From a bacterium (GTDB lineage: Bacteria > SZUA-79 > Acidulodesulfobacterales > Acidulodesulfobacteraceae), in assembly GCA_021789455.1 (NCBI GenBank), contig JAJYJN010000017.1, positions 1-21,434 of the forward strand: DNA of 21,434 nt, written 5' to 3'. The notes beneath the pieces were generated by a model. The model was not told the origin of the DNA, made no database searches, and saw only the letters and a list, made by a program, of their open reading frames with translations. The position numbers and the translations under genes are program-made. How positions within the stretch are numbered: position 1 is the stretch's first letter; each line of letters opens with the position of its first letter. Shown here in pieces: positions 1 through 6,875 of this stretch.

Positions 1-19
1 GTTTTTGATAAGATGCCAT
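1..19 (-). CDS. Start of an unidentified gene, cut by the left window edge
   Basis: Reading the minus strand, an ATG at 19-17 opens a frame beginning M-A-S-Y-Q-K that runs off the window. It is preceded by a full-strength Shine-Dalgarno, AAGGAGGT (36-29), at 9-nt spacing, and further upstream by a good sigma-70-type promoter (88-116). Only six codons are visible, so no product can be proposed. The promoter shows it is probably transcribed separately from the threonine cluster to its right. Confidence 0.5.
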
Positions 20-21
20 AG

Positions 22-45
22 ATAGATTACCTCCTTATAATCTAT
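22..45 (-). promoter_or_regulatory. Hairpin presenting the ribosome binding site in its loop
   Basis: A perfect 8-bp inverted repeat (22-29 and 38-45; ATAGATTA / TAATCTAT) encloses an 8-nt loop that contains the AAGGAGG Shine-Dalgarno of the edge gene. In RNA this would hold the ribosome binding site in an exposed loop just upstream of the start codon. It could be a translational control element or chance in AT-rich DNA; the stem is short and contains only one G-C pair. Confidence 0.4.
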
Positions 46-87
46 TTAAGTTAAATTAGAATAAAGCCGAAATTTAAGTTGCTATAG

Positions 88-116
88 ATTATAATAAAAC
101 ATTTTTTTAAAATCAA
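88..116 (-). promoter_or_regulatory. Sigma-70-type promoter for the left-edge gene
   Basis: On the minus strand, TTGATT (116-111) is followed after exactly 17 nt by a perfect TATAAT (93-88). Initiation would fall near position 80, giving a leader of about 60 nt before the ATG at 19. It lies just beyond the stop codon of the ApgM-like gene, so it separates the two transcription units. Confidence 0.5.
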
Positions 117-133
117 GCAAAAAATTAGTTTCG

Positions 134-1372
134 TTAGATAAAATCTTTAAACGAATTTAAAAAAGCCTTAAATAAAGACGAGCCTGAAACGAAAAATAAA
201 CCGCTGTTTTGGGCTAATGTTTCGGAATAACGGTCGGCGCTGTATTTCCCGTCCGCATTTTTGTGCCGCGTAGAAAAACCGCAGAAAGGAACGGGCTCCG
301 GCGTATGTTTTTTCAGTTTGACCTGATTGTAATGGTCCGGTAAAACCATTACGGTATATCCTCCGAATTTCTTAAGCCCTTGAAGCACCCCGCCGGCTAT
401 AAAATTATCGAAATCTTCTATAGCTTTGAGTTTTTTTTCTATGCTTCCTTCATGAGAAGCCTCGTCGGTAGCCTCGACGTGGATGTAAACAAAATCGCCG
501 CCGTTTAACGATTCTAATCCGTATTCGACTTTGCCCTTGTAATTCGTATCTAAATATCCCGTGGCTCCCGGAACGTTTATGACTTTTAGTCCGGCATATT
601 TTCCTATTCCTTTAACCAAATCTACGGCCGAAATAACCGAACCGCTCAAACCGTAGGCTTCTTTGATAGTAGGCATCGAAGGCTTGTATCCCTGCCCCCA
701 AAGCCATATAGAATTTGCCGGAAGTTTTCCTGCGGCAACCCTTTTTTTATTAACCTCGTGATGCTCCAATATTTTTTCCGCCTTATGTATTATTTCAAGT
801 ATTTCCGGACTCGAAGCCGCTCCGTGAGGAAGATATTCGTCTATTTGCAAATCCGGTATATCGTGCGGCGCAACGGTTTGAAGTCCCGTTATATCCATGC
901 CTTCGGCAACCAGAAGATGCCTGTAGCTAACCCCCGGATAAAAATGAAATTTATCGCTGGAAAGTTCTTCCCGAAATGTTTCTATTATGCTTTTTGCTTC
1001 TTCGGTAGTAATATGTCCGCCGGAATAGTCGTGCATATATCTTTTTCCATCTTTTTCCAGTATATTTACGAGGTTAAGCCTGAACGCCACGTCGTCTTTT
1101 CCGAGTTCGACGCCCATGCTAGCCGCCTCTAACGGCGACCTTCCTGTGTAATAATTTAACGGGTCGTAGCCGAGTATAGACATAGAGCCTATATCGCTGC
1201 CGGGAAGGCATCCGTCCGGAATAGTCTTTATCAAACCGGTAACCCCTTTTGCCGCTATGGAATCCATATTAGGCGTTTTGGCATATTCTAAAGGAGTCTT
1301 CCCGCCAAGTTCCGGCAAAGGAAAATCCGCCATACCGTCAGGGCATAAAATAACGTATTTATGTCTGTCCAT
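134..1372 (-). CDS. ApgM-family phosphomutase-like protein, probable homoserine kinase
   Basis: This 412-residue protein belongs to the archaeal-type 2,3-bisphosphoglycerate-independent phosphoglycerate mutase family (alkaline phosphatase superfamily). Visible marks are the N-terminal metal-site motif CPDGMAD (10-16), PGSD...SILGYDP (57-71), YYTGRSPLEAA (74-84), the family stretch SIWLWGQGYKPSMPT (221-235), DEASHEG (303-309) and LPDH (344-347). A subfamily of these proteins has been proposed, and in Bacteroides supported by genetic data, to act as homoserine kinase in organisms lacking GHMP-type ThrB. Here the gene lies downstream of hom and thrC with no thrB nearby, so phosphorylation of homoserine to O-phosphohomoserine is the likeliest role. 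Glycolytic phosphoglycerate mutase is the alternative. The ATG has GGGAGGA upstream, at a rather long 12-nt spacing. The family call is firm; the substrate is inferred from context. Confidence 0.85.
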   Translation of the reverse strand: MDRHKYVILCPDGMADFPLPELGGKTPLEYAKTPNMDSIAAKGVTGLIKTIPDGCLPGSDIGSMSILGYDPLNYYTGRSPLEAASMGVELGKDDVAFRLNLVNILEKDGKRYMHDYSGGHITTEEAKSIIETFREELSSDKFHFYPGVSYRHLLVAEGMDITGLQTVAPHDIPDLQIDEYLPHGAASSPEILEIIHKAEKILEHHEVNKKRVAAGKLPANSIWLWGQGYKPSMPTIKEAYGLSGSVISAVDLVKGIGKYAGLKVINVPGATGYLDTNYKGKVEYGLESLNGGDFVYIHVEATDEASHEGSIEKKLKAIEDFDNFIAGGVLQGLKKFGGYTVMVLPDHYNQVKLKKHTPEPVPFCGFSTRHKNADGKYSADRYSETLAQNSGLFFVSGSSLFKAFLNSFKDFI

Positions 1373-1470
1373 TTAATTAATAAATCCTCCCGATTATATT
1401 CTTTGCAAAATTATGTGTTTCATAAAACAATACTTAACTTTTAATATGCAGCAACCGCATAGATTACAAA

Positions 1471-1559
1471 AGATTGCTTCGTCGCATTAGCTCCTCGCAA
1501 TGACGGCATAAAGTTATTGCGAGCGTCAGCGGGCGGAGTCCAGCGAAGCTCATCAATCT
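1471..1559. repeat. Imperfect inverted-repeat intergenic element
   Basis: Between thrC and the ApgM-like gene is an 89-bp element with terminal AGATTG / CAATCT and inner arms that pair imperfectly (left GCTTCGTCGC...CTCCTCGCAATGACG; right TTATTGCGAGCG...GGCGGAGTCCAGCGAAGC). It is more GC-rich than the surrounding spacer. It resembles the dispersed non-coding palindromes (CATTGCGAGCGAAGCGAAGCAATC-like) found in many bacterial genomes. It ends 4 bp beyond the thrC stop codon, so it may also fold at the 3' end of the thrC transcript. No transposase is nearby; a REP- or MITE-like nature is inferred. Confidence 0.6.
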
Positions 1560-1563
1560 TTTA

Positions 1564-2631
1564 CTACTTTAATCCCATTGCTTTGATTACCGAATGTTTA
1601 TCGCACGGTACTACGATAGGCTCTTTCGAAACTTTAATAGCGTTACCGGGGTCTTTAAGTCCGTGTCCGGTGAGAGTAAGGACGCAAACGGCGCCTTTTT
1701 CAAAAAATCCGCGTCCGTTCAATTTTATTAATCCGGCGAAACTTATAGCGGAAGCAGGTTCGCAGAATATGCCTTCATTTGCTGCAAGAAGCGCATATGC
1801 CTTTAATATATCTTCGTCGCTTATGGATTCGATTAATCCTCCGGATTCGTCTCTTGCCTCAACGGCTTTCTGCCAGCTTGCGGGGTTGCCTATTCTTATT
1901 GCCGTCGCAACCGTGTGCGGTTCTTTGACTATATGGTTTAAAACTATAGGAGCGGCCCCTTCCGCCTGAAAACCGAGCATTTTTGGAAGGCTTTTGATTT
2001 TACCTGCGGCATGATATTCTCTGTAGCCTTTCCAGTAAGCCGTTATATTTCCTGCATTTCCCACGGGAAGAATATGGTAATCTGGCGCCGAGCCCAGCTC
2101 GTCTGCTATTTCGAAGCTAGCCGTCTTCTGTCCTTCCAATCTGAAAGGATTTACGGAATTAACTAATGTAACGTCGTAATCCTTTGCGATTTCGCGGGTA
2201 ATTACCAGAGCGTCGTCAAAATTTCCCTGAATCTGCATAACGACTGCGCCGTGGACTAAAGCCTGCGAAAGTTTGCCGGACGCTATTTTGCCTTCCGGTA
2301 TCAAAACGAAAGATTTTATTCCCGCTCTTGCCGCATAAGCCGATGCCGATGCAGAAGTGTTTCCGGTCGAAGCGCATATTACGGCTTTTGAACCGTCGGA
2401 CACGGCTTTAGATACAGCCATAGTCATGCCTCTATCCTTGAAAGAACCGGTCGGATTTAAACCTTCGTATTTGAAATATATTTCGATATCCGGATTTATA
2501 ATTTTCCCTAAGTTGCGTGCCTTTATCAAAGGAGTGTTTCCTTCGAGTATAGTAATTATATGCCTGTCGTCGATTTCAGGCAAAAAATCGCGATACCTTT
2601 TTATCACGCCTTCATATCTTTTAAGTACCAA
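1564..2631 (-). CDS. thrC: Threonine synthase
   Basis: This PLP-dependent enzyme converts O-phosphohomoserine to threonine and phosphate. The 355-residue length fits the short bacterial/archaeal class. The PLP-lysine motif GLNPTGSFKDRGM is clear, with the lysine at about residue 65. Substrate and PLP-phosphate loops follow (CASTGNTSASASAYAARAG, then LPVGNAGNITAYWKGY). The start is a TTG at 2631, supported by a strong GGGGGAGG Shine-Dalgarno 5 nt upstream; the first in-frame ATG is well inside the conserved region. It begins 15 nt after the hom stop codon, so the two are surely co-transcribed. Its substrate kinase is presumably the ApgM-like protein encoded next. Confidence 0.95.
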   Translation of the reverse strand: MVLKRYEGVIKRYRDFLPEIDDRHIITILEGNTPLIKARNLGKIINPDIEIYFKYEGLNPTGSFKDRGMTMAVSKAVSDGSKAVICASTGNTSASASAYAARAGIKSFVLIPEGKIASGKLSQALVHGAVVMQIQGNFDDALVITREIAKDYDVTLVNSVNPFRLEGQKTASFEIADELGSAPDYHILPVGNAGNITAYWKGYREYHAAGKIKSLPKMLGFQAEGAAPIVLNHIVKEPHTVATAIRIGNPASWQKAVEARDESGGLIESISDEDILKAYALLAANEGIFCEPASAISFAGLIKLNGRGFFEKGAVCVLTLTGHGLKDPGNAIKVSKEPIVVPCDKHSVIKAMGLK

Positions 2632-2646
2632 ACCGTCCTCCCCCTT

Positions 2647-3948
2647 TTAACTAATGTTGTCTTCTATTCTTAAAACCATGGTTTTTGCGGAAATAACGTC
2701 TAATTTATCGCATAACGCAATGCTTTTGAACAATTCCTCCTCGTTGGCCTCATGCGTAGTAATTACTATAGGAACAGAACCTTCCACCTTCCTGCCTTTT
2801 TGGAGCATGGAACTTATGCTTATAGAATTTTCGCCGAGAATTCCCGATATTTTTGAAAGAACGCCCGGTCTGTCCATAGCGGAAAATCTAAGGTAATATC
2901 TAGAAATAATATCTTTTTTGCTTTTGATATTAAGTTTATTTTTTATTTTAGAAATAATAAAATCATGATGACTGTCTTCGTTTACCAGCCTGGATATCAT
3001 TTCCATTAAATCGCCCATTACCGCGCTTCCCGTGGGGTTTCCGCCCGCGCCGTAACCCGTAAGGCTTAACGGTCCCGCAAATTTAGTATTTACTAAGAAT
3101 GCGTTAAACACTCCGTCTATCTTTGATAAAAGACTGGAAGACGGTATTAAAGTAGGGTGAACTCTTATTTCTATTTTAGAATCTTCATTTTTAAGGATAC
3201 CGAGAAGTTTTACCGTATATCCGAGTTCTTTTGCGAAACTGATATCCAACTGCGTTATATCTTCTATTCCTTCTATTATCGCATCTTTCATAGACAGGCT
3301 GGTGGAAAATGCAAGCCTTCCTAAAACCGCAAGCTTGTGGGCGCTGTCGGTCCCGTTTATATCAAGCGAAGGGTCTGCTTCGGCGTAGCCTTTTTCCTGG
3401 GCCTTTTTAAGCACGTCCTCGAATTTTCCGCCTTCTCTGGTCATCTTAGATAATATAAAATTAGAGGTACCGTTAATTATCGAATAAACCGACTTGATTT
3501 TGTCGCCGGCAAGTCCATTTTTTATAGCCCTCAATATAGGTATTCCGCCTCCGACGGCGGCCTCGAACCCTATATTGGATTTTTTTTCTAAGCATTCCTT
3601 AAATATCTCTTCGCCGTGTTCCGCAAGAAGGGCTTTATTTGCGGTAATAATGCTTTTGCCTTCGGATATTGCCTTGAGTATGAAATCCTTTGCCGGATGA
3701 ATTCCTCCTATGAGCTCTATTACGATGTCGATTTTCTTGTCTTCGAGTATGTCGGATACATTTTTAACCGAAATATTTTTTATGTTTTCGGTAACCGGAT
3801 GACTATTTCCGCGGGTAAATATCTTTCTGATATTTACCGGAACGGAAAAAATAGAATCCAGTTCGCTTTTTTGTTCCGAAAATATGCGGTAAAAACTTGA
3901 GGCGACGGTTCCAAAACCTAAAAGTCCTATATTAATCTCTTTTTTCAT
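2647..3948 (-). CDS. hom: Homoserine dehydrogenase with C-terminal ACT domain
   Basis: It reduces aspartate semialdehyde to homoserine with NAD(P)H, the branch point to threonine and methionine. The 433 residues comprise an N-terminal Rossmann domain (GLLGFGTVASSF, about residues 8-19), the catalytic domain with TANKALLAEHG and EAAVGGGIPILRAI, and NGTSNFILSKM for substrate binding. A C-terminal ACT domain begins near residue 352 (YYLRFSAMDRPGVLSKISGIL). ACT domains in this family usually give allosteric feedback by threonine. It is a monofunctional enzyme with no fused aspartate kinase. The ATG start lies 12 nt after the upstream aminotransferase stop, and the stop is 15 nt before thrC, so these genes form one operon. 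Confidence 0.95.
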   Translation of the reverse strand: MKKEINIGLLGFGTVASSFYRIFSEQKSELDSIFSVPVNIRKIFTRGNSHPVTENIKNISVKNVSDILEDKKIDIVIELIGGIHPAKDFILKAISEGKSIITANKALLAEHGEEIFKECLEKKSNIGFEAAVGGGIPILRAIKNGLAGDKIKSVYSIINGTSNFILSKMTREGGKFEDVLKKAQEKGYAEADPSLDINGTDSAHKLAVLGRLAFSTSLSMKDAIIEGIEDITQLDISFAKELGYTVKLLGILKNEDSKIEIRVHPTLIPSSSLLSKIDGVFNAFLVNTKFAGPLSLTGYGAGGNPTGSAVMGDLMEMISRLVNEDSHHDFIISKIKNKLNIKSKKDIISRYYLRFSAMDRPGVLSKISGILGENSISISSMLQKGRKVEGSVPIVITTHEANEEELFKSIALCDKLDVISAKTMVLRIEDNIS

Positions 3949-3960
3949 ATAATGTTGACC

Positions 3961-5172
3961 CTAAACCGCTTTATGAAAAAACTCTTCGTTGTTAATAAAA
4001 TGTTTTACTCCTTTTGACGCCTGTCTTATTCGCATTTCGTTTTCTACAAGCGCAAAACGGACGTACTCGTCGCCGTATTCGCCGAACCCTATGCCGGGAG
4101 AAACCGCGACCTTCGCTTTATCCAATAATAATTTTGAAAATTCAAGCGATTTAATTCCGGCGTCCAAAAATTGTTGCGGTATTTTCCCCCATACAAACAT
4201 GGTAGCTTTGGGTTTTTCGATATTCCAGCCGGCAAATCTGAAACTTTCTATGAGTACGTCCCTTCTTTTTTTGTAATGCATGACCATATCGTTTATCGCG
4301 TTATGCTGAATTTCTTCGTTTAAGGCTATAATGGAGGCTATCTGGATAGGCTGAAACATTCCGTAATCCAAATAGCTTTTTATCCTCGAAAGAGCATTGA
4401 TAAGAACCGGATTGCCGAGGGCAAAACCGACCCTGAATCCGGCCATGCTGTAGCTTTTCGACATAGAAAAAAACTCGATTCCGACATCCTTTGCGCCTTT
4501 AGCCTGCAAAAAACTGGGAGCTTTATATCCGTCGAAAGTCAAATCGGCATATGCGTTATCGTGGATTATATATATGCCGTTTTCTTTTGCAAAATCGACT
4601 AATTTTTCGAAAAAATCAAGTTCTACCGTAACCGTTGTCGGGTTATGCGGAAAACTTAATACGATAATCTTAGGCTTGGGCCATGTCTGTTTAAGCGCCG
4701 TCATCAGATGTTCGAAAAAATCTTCGCCTGGAATTAAAGGTATGCTCCGAACGTCTCCGCCGGCTATAATAACGCTGTAAGCATGTATGGGATATGTAGG
4801 ATTAGGCACGAAAGCGACGTCGCCCTTATTTATAATTGCAAGCATAAGGTGACTCAAACCTTCTTTTATGCCCATCGTAACTATCGCTTCCAAATCGGGG
4901 TCAAGTTCCACTCCGTAATTGCGCTTATACATGTTTACTATGGCAAGCCTGAGTTTAAATATTCCGCGGGATACCGAATATCTGTGGTTTTTAGGATTTC
5001 TAGACGCTTCGACCAATTTTTCTATTATATAATCGGGGGTCGGAGAATCCGGATTGCCCATTCCAAGGTCGATAATATCGTCGCCGCGTTTTCTGGCTTC
5101 CATTTTTATTTTATTTACTTCCGCAAAAACATACGGCGGAAGCCTTTTAATAGTTTCAAAATCTTCTATCAT
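3961..5172 (-). CDS. Class I/II PLP aminotransferase, AlaC-like
   Basis: This 403-residue fold-type I aminotransferase resembles the AlaC / aspartate / LL-diaminopimelate aminotransferase group. Visible motifs are [11 protein letters not shown] (36-46), the HNPT cofactor-binding motif (176-179), HDNAYAD with D205 and Y208, the PLP lysine in [12 protein letters not shown] (K239) and a C-terminal substrate-arginine region ([16 protein letters not shown]). The frame could begin at a TTG at 5187, but the ATG at 5172 is preceded by GAGGA at 8-nt spacing and is chosen. As first gene of the hom-thrC operon it may make aspartate or alanine from glutamate; exact substrate cannot be read from the sequence. 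A run of four ATTAT units in its promoter region is unusual. Confidence 0.88.
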   Translation of the reverse strand: MIEDFETIKRLPPYVFAEVNKIKMEARKRGDDIIDLGMGNPDSPTPDYIIEKLVEASRNPKNHRYSVSRGIFKLRLAIVNMYKRNYGVELDPDLEAIVTMGIKEGLSHLMLAIINKGDVAFVPNPTYPIHAYSVIIAGGDVRSIPLIPGEDFFEHLMTALKQTWPKPKIIVLSFPHNPTTVTVELDFFEKLVDFAKENGIYIIHDNAYADLTFDGYKAPSFLQAKGAKDVGIEFFSMSKSYSMAGFRVGFALGNPVLINALSRIKSYLDYGMFQPIQIASIIALNEEIQHNAINDMVMHYKKRRDVLIESFRFAGWNIEKPKATMFVWGKIPQQFLDAGIKSLEFSKLLLDKAKVAVSPGIGFGEYGDEYVRFALVENEMRIRQASKGVKHFINNEEFFHKAV

Positions 5173-5200
5173 TATAAAATTCCTCAAACTGATAAAAAAA

Positions 5201-5234
5201 ATTATATTATATTATATTATTTTAATGCGGTAAA
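5201..5234 (-). promoter_or_regulatory. Pentanucleotide repeat forming overlapping -10 boxes
   Basis: Positions 5201-5220 are exactly four tandem ATTAT units. On the minus strand they form three TATAAT hexamers 5 bp apart. The middle one (5211-5206) lies 17 nt from TTTACC (5234-5229), a 4-of-6 match to a -35 box. This is the likely promoter of the aminotransferase-hom-thrC operon, with a leader of some 30 nt. Gain or loss of one unit would shift the -10/-35 spacing by 5 bp. Confidence 0.4.
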
Positions 5235-5258
5235 ATAAATAATAAAATGAGGTGTATT

Positions 5259-6170
5259 TTAGGACGAATGTTTAAAAAATTTTTCGGCGCCGAAAGAGCT
5301 TCTTACTAACGGGGCGGAAAAAACGTGCTTTACGCCTTTCTTATTTGCATAGTCTTTATATTCTATGAATTTTTTGAGGGGAACGTATCTGTGAACCGGA
5401 ATATTTTCGAGCGACGGCCTTAAGTACTGCCCGATAGTTATAAATTCTACGCCGTTATTTATCAAATCGTCTATAGCTTTAAAAACCTCGGCGTCGTCTT
5501 CGCCGAGCCCTACCATAATGCCGGACTTTGTTAGAATATCCGGTTTTTTTTCTTTTATCTTTTTTAATAATTTTAAAGACCTTTCGTATGAGCTTGATGG
5601 CCTTATTACCGGATACAGCCTTTCGACGGTTTCGATATTGTGTCCGAAAATATCTATTCCGCTCCCTGCTACTTTCATAACTGATTCTTCGTTTCCGTTA
5701 AAATCCGAGGTTAGAACTTCGACGGTTTGACAATCGGTAGTTTTTCTAATCTCTTTGACGGTTTCGGCTAAAATATCCGCTCCGCCGTCTTTGATGTCGT
5801 CCCTTGTGACCATGGTAATTACCGCATGTTTTAGTCCCAGGGATTTTACGGCGTAAGCCACCTTTTTCGGCTCGTCGGCATCTAAGTTTGAGCTTCCGCA
5901 GGCTTCGGACTGCGTATCCGAACCTGCGTACTGCCGGAAATTAAGATAATCGATATTGCAGAAAGGGCATTTTCTGGTACATTTATCGCCTAAGAGCAAA
6001 AATGTCGCGGTTTTGTTGGAAAAGCACAGGTTGAGGTTCGGACACCTCGAAGACGAACAAACCGTATTGAGTTTTTTTTCTTTAATAATTTTGGAAGTCT
6101 CAAAAATATCTTTTCTGGACTTGATTTTTAAAATCTCGTTTTTTAAATATCCCGGAAGCCTTTCGTTCAT
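5259..6170 (-). CDS. lipA: Lipoyl synthase
   Basis: This radical-SAM enzyme inserts two sulfurs into protein-bound octanoyl chains, making lipoyl groups for the glycine cleavage and 2-oxoacid dehydrogenase H/E2 proteins. The auxiliary cluster motif C-X4-C-X5-C is present (C38, C43, C49), followed by the radical-SAM C-X3-C-X2-C (C64, C68, C71). The C-terminal auxiliary-cluster serine motif appears as VRSSFGAEKFF (usually RSSY). Length 303 is normal. The ATG at 6170 has no clear Shine-Dalgarno. No lipB octanoyltransferase is adjacent. The gene is divergent from tadA across about 110 bp and ends 86 bp before the aminotransferase start. Confidence 0.95.
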   Translation of the reverse strand: MNERLPGYLKNEILKIKSRKDIFETSKIIKEKKLNTVCSSSRCPNLNLCFSNKTATFLLLGDKCTRKCPFCNIDYLNFRQYAGSDTQSEACGSSNLDADEPKKVAYAVKSLGLKHAVITMVTRDDIKDGGADILAETVKEIRKTTDCQTVEVLTSDFNGNEESVMKVAGSGIDIFGHNIETVERLYPVIRPSSSYERSLKLLKKIKEKKPDILTKSGIMVGLGEDDAEVFKAIDDLINNGVEFITIGQYLRPSLENIPVHRYVPLKKFIEYKDYANKKGVKHVFSAPLVRSSFGAEKFFKHSS

Positions 6171-6243
6171 CTATTAAATTTTAAATTCTTTATTCGTTTT
6201 TGCTTTTTAATTTCATTTTATTTTATAATTGCTTAAAATACAA

Positions 6244-6249
6244 TATAAT
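6244..6249 (+). promoter_or_regulatory. Possible -10 box of tadA
   Basis: A perfect TATAAT lies 34 nt upstream of the tadA ATG in the divergent lipA-tadA spacer. The matching -35 position (6221-6226, TTTTAT) is poor, and TATAAT is common by chance in DNA this AT-rich. Confidence 0.3.
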
Positions 6250-6283
6250 ATTTTTTACAAAATATAAAAGGCGGGATTACCGG

Positions 6284-6748
6284 ATGCGATACGGCGATAA
6301 TTATTTTATGGGACTGGCCTTAGAAGAGGCTAAAAAAGCTGCGGAGAATGATGAGGTGCCTGTTGGAGCCGTTATATCAAGCGGCGAAGGCGAAATAATC
6401 TCTACGGCTTTCAACACCGTCGAAAAAGACGGCTCATGCATAATGCATGCGGAAATAAAGGCAATTTTAGCCGCTCAGAAAAAACTGGAAAATTGGAGGC
6501 TTGACGGATGCGCATTATATGTTACTTTGGAGCCCTGCATTATGTGCTGCGGCGCAATCCTTCTGTCGAGAATATCTAAGGTAATTTACGGAACTATAGA
6601 CCCTAAAGGAGGGTCATCCGGTTCTATTCTCGAAGGCAAGATAGAAATCGTTCATGGCATTATGGAAGAAGAATCCTCGATACTGCTTAAATCGTTTTTT
6701 AAATCTAAAAGAGGAAATATAAGATACGGGAAAAATATGACGGATTAG
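6284..6748 (+). CDS. tadA: tRNA(adenine-34) deaminase
   Basis: It deaminates adenosine-34 to inosine in the anticodon wobble position of tRNA-Arg. The zinc-dependent cytidine-deaminase fold is shown by HAE (H55, catalytic E57) and PCIMC (C85, C88), with the typical opening YFMGLALEEAKKAAENDEVPVGAV. The open frame extends upstream to an ATG at 6200, but those 28 codons are AT-rich spacer. The ATG at 6284, with AAGGCGG upstream, gives a 154-residue protein of normal length starting at the family boundary. It is the only complete gene on the plus strand here and converges on hppA. Confidence 0.93.
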   Translation: MRYGDNYFMGLALEEAKKAAENDEVPVGAVISSGEGEIISTAFNTVEKDGSCIMHAEIKAILAAQKKLENWRLDGCALYVTLEPCIMCCGAILLSRISKVIYGTIDPKGGSSGSILEGKIEIVHGIMEEESSILLKSFFKSKRGNIRYGKNMTD

Positions 6749-6767
6749 CAACAGTAAGACAATAAAT

Positions 6768-6785
6768 AAATCTGACACCTTTTTA
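6768..6785. repeat. Degenerate half-copy of the GGTGTC palindrome
   Basis: AAATCTGACACCTTTTTA closely matches the right arm of the perfect palindrome that begins 16 bp downstream. It could pair with that palindrome's left arm (6801-6819) as an alternative stem. Confidence 0.5.
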
Positions 6786-6800
6786 ACAAAAGAGAGCCAT

Positions 6801-6839
6801 AAAAAAGGGTGTCGGATTTGAAATCCGACACCCTTTTTT
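6801..6839. terminator. Bidirectional rho-independent terminator / dispersed palindrome
   Basis: Perfect inverted repeat with 19-bp arms around one base (6820). The GC-rich core GGGTGTCGGATTT is flanked by six A on the left and six T on the right, so a U-tract follows the stem on either strand. This is ideal for terminating the convergent tadA (plus) and hppA (minus) transcripts. The core is nearly the same as that of the palindrome at 19049-19093. Confidence 0.85.
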
Positions 6840-6875
6840 ACTATTTTCTTACTTGTTCTTTTTTATCTTAATTAA

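Noticed and set aside
758..1132. Plus-strand frame antisense to the ApgM-like gene
   Set aside because: Composition is that of a shadow frame; the minus-strand protein is conserved throughout.
5173..5187. Upstream TTG start for the aminotransferase
   Set aside because: The GAGGA Shine-Dalgarno overlaps this stretch and fits the ATG at 5172 instead.
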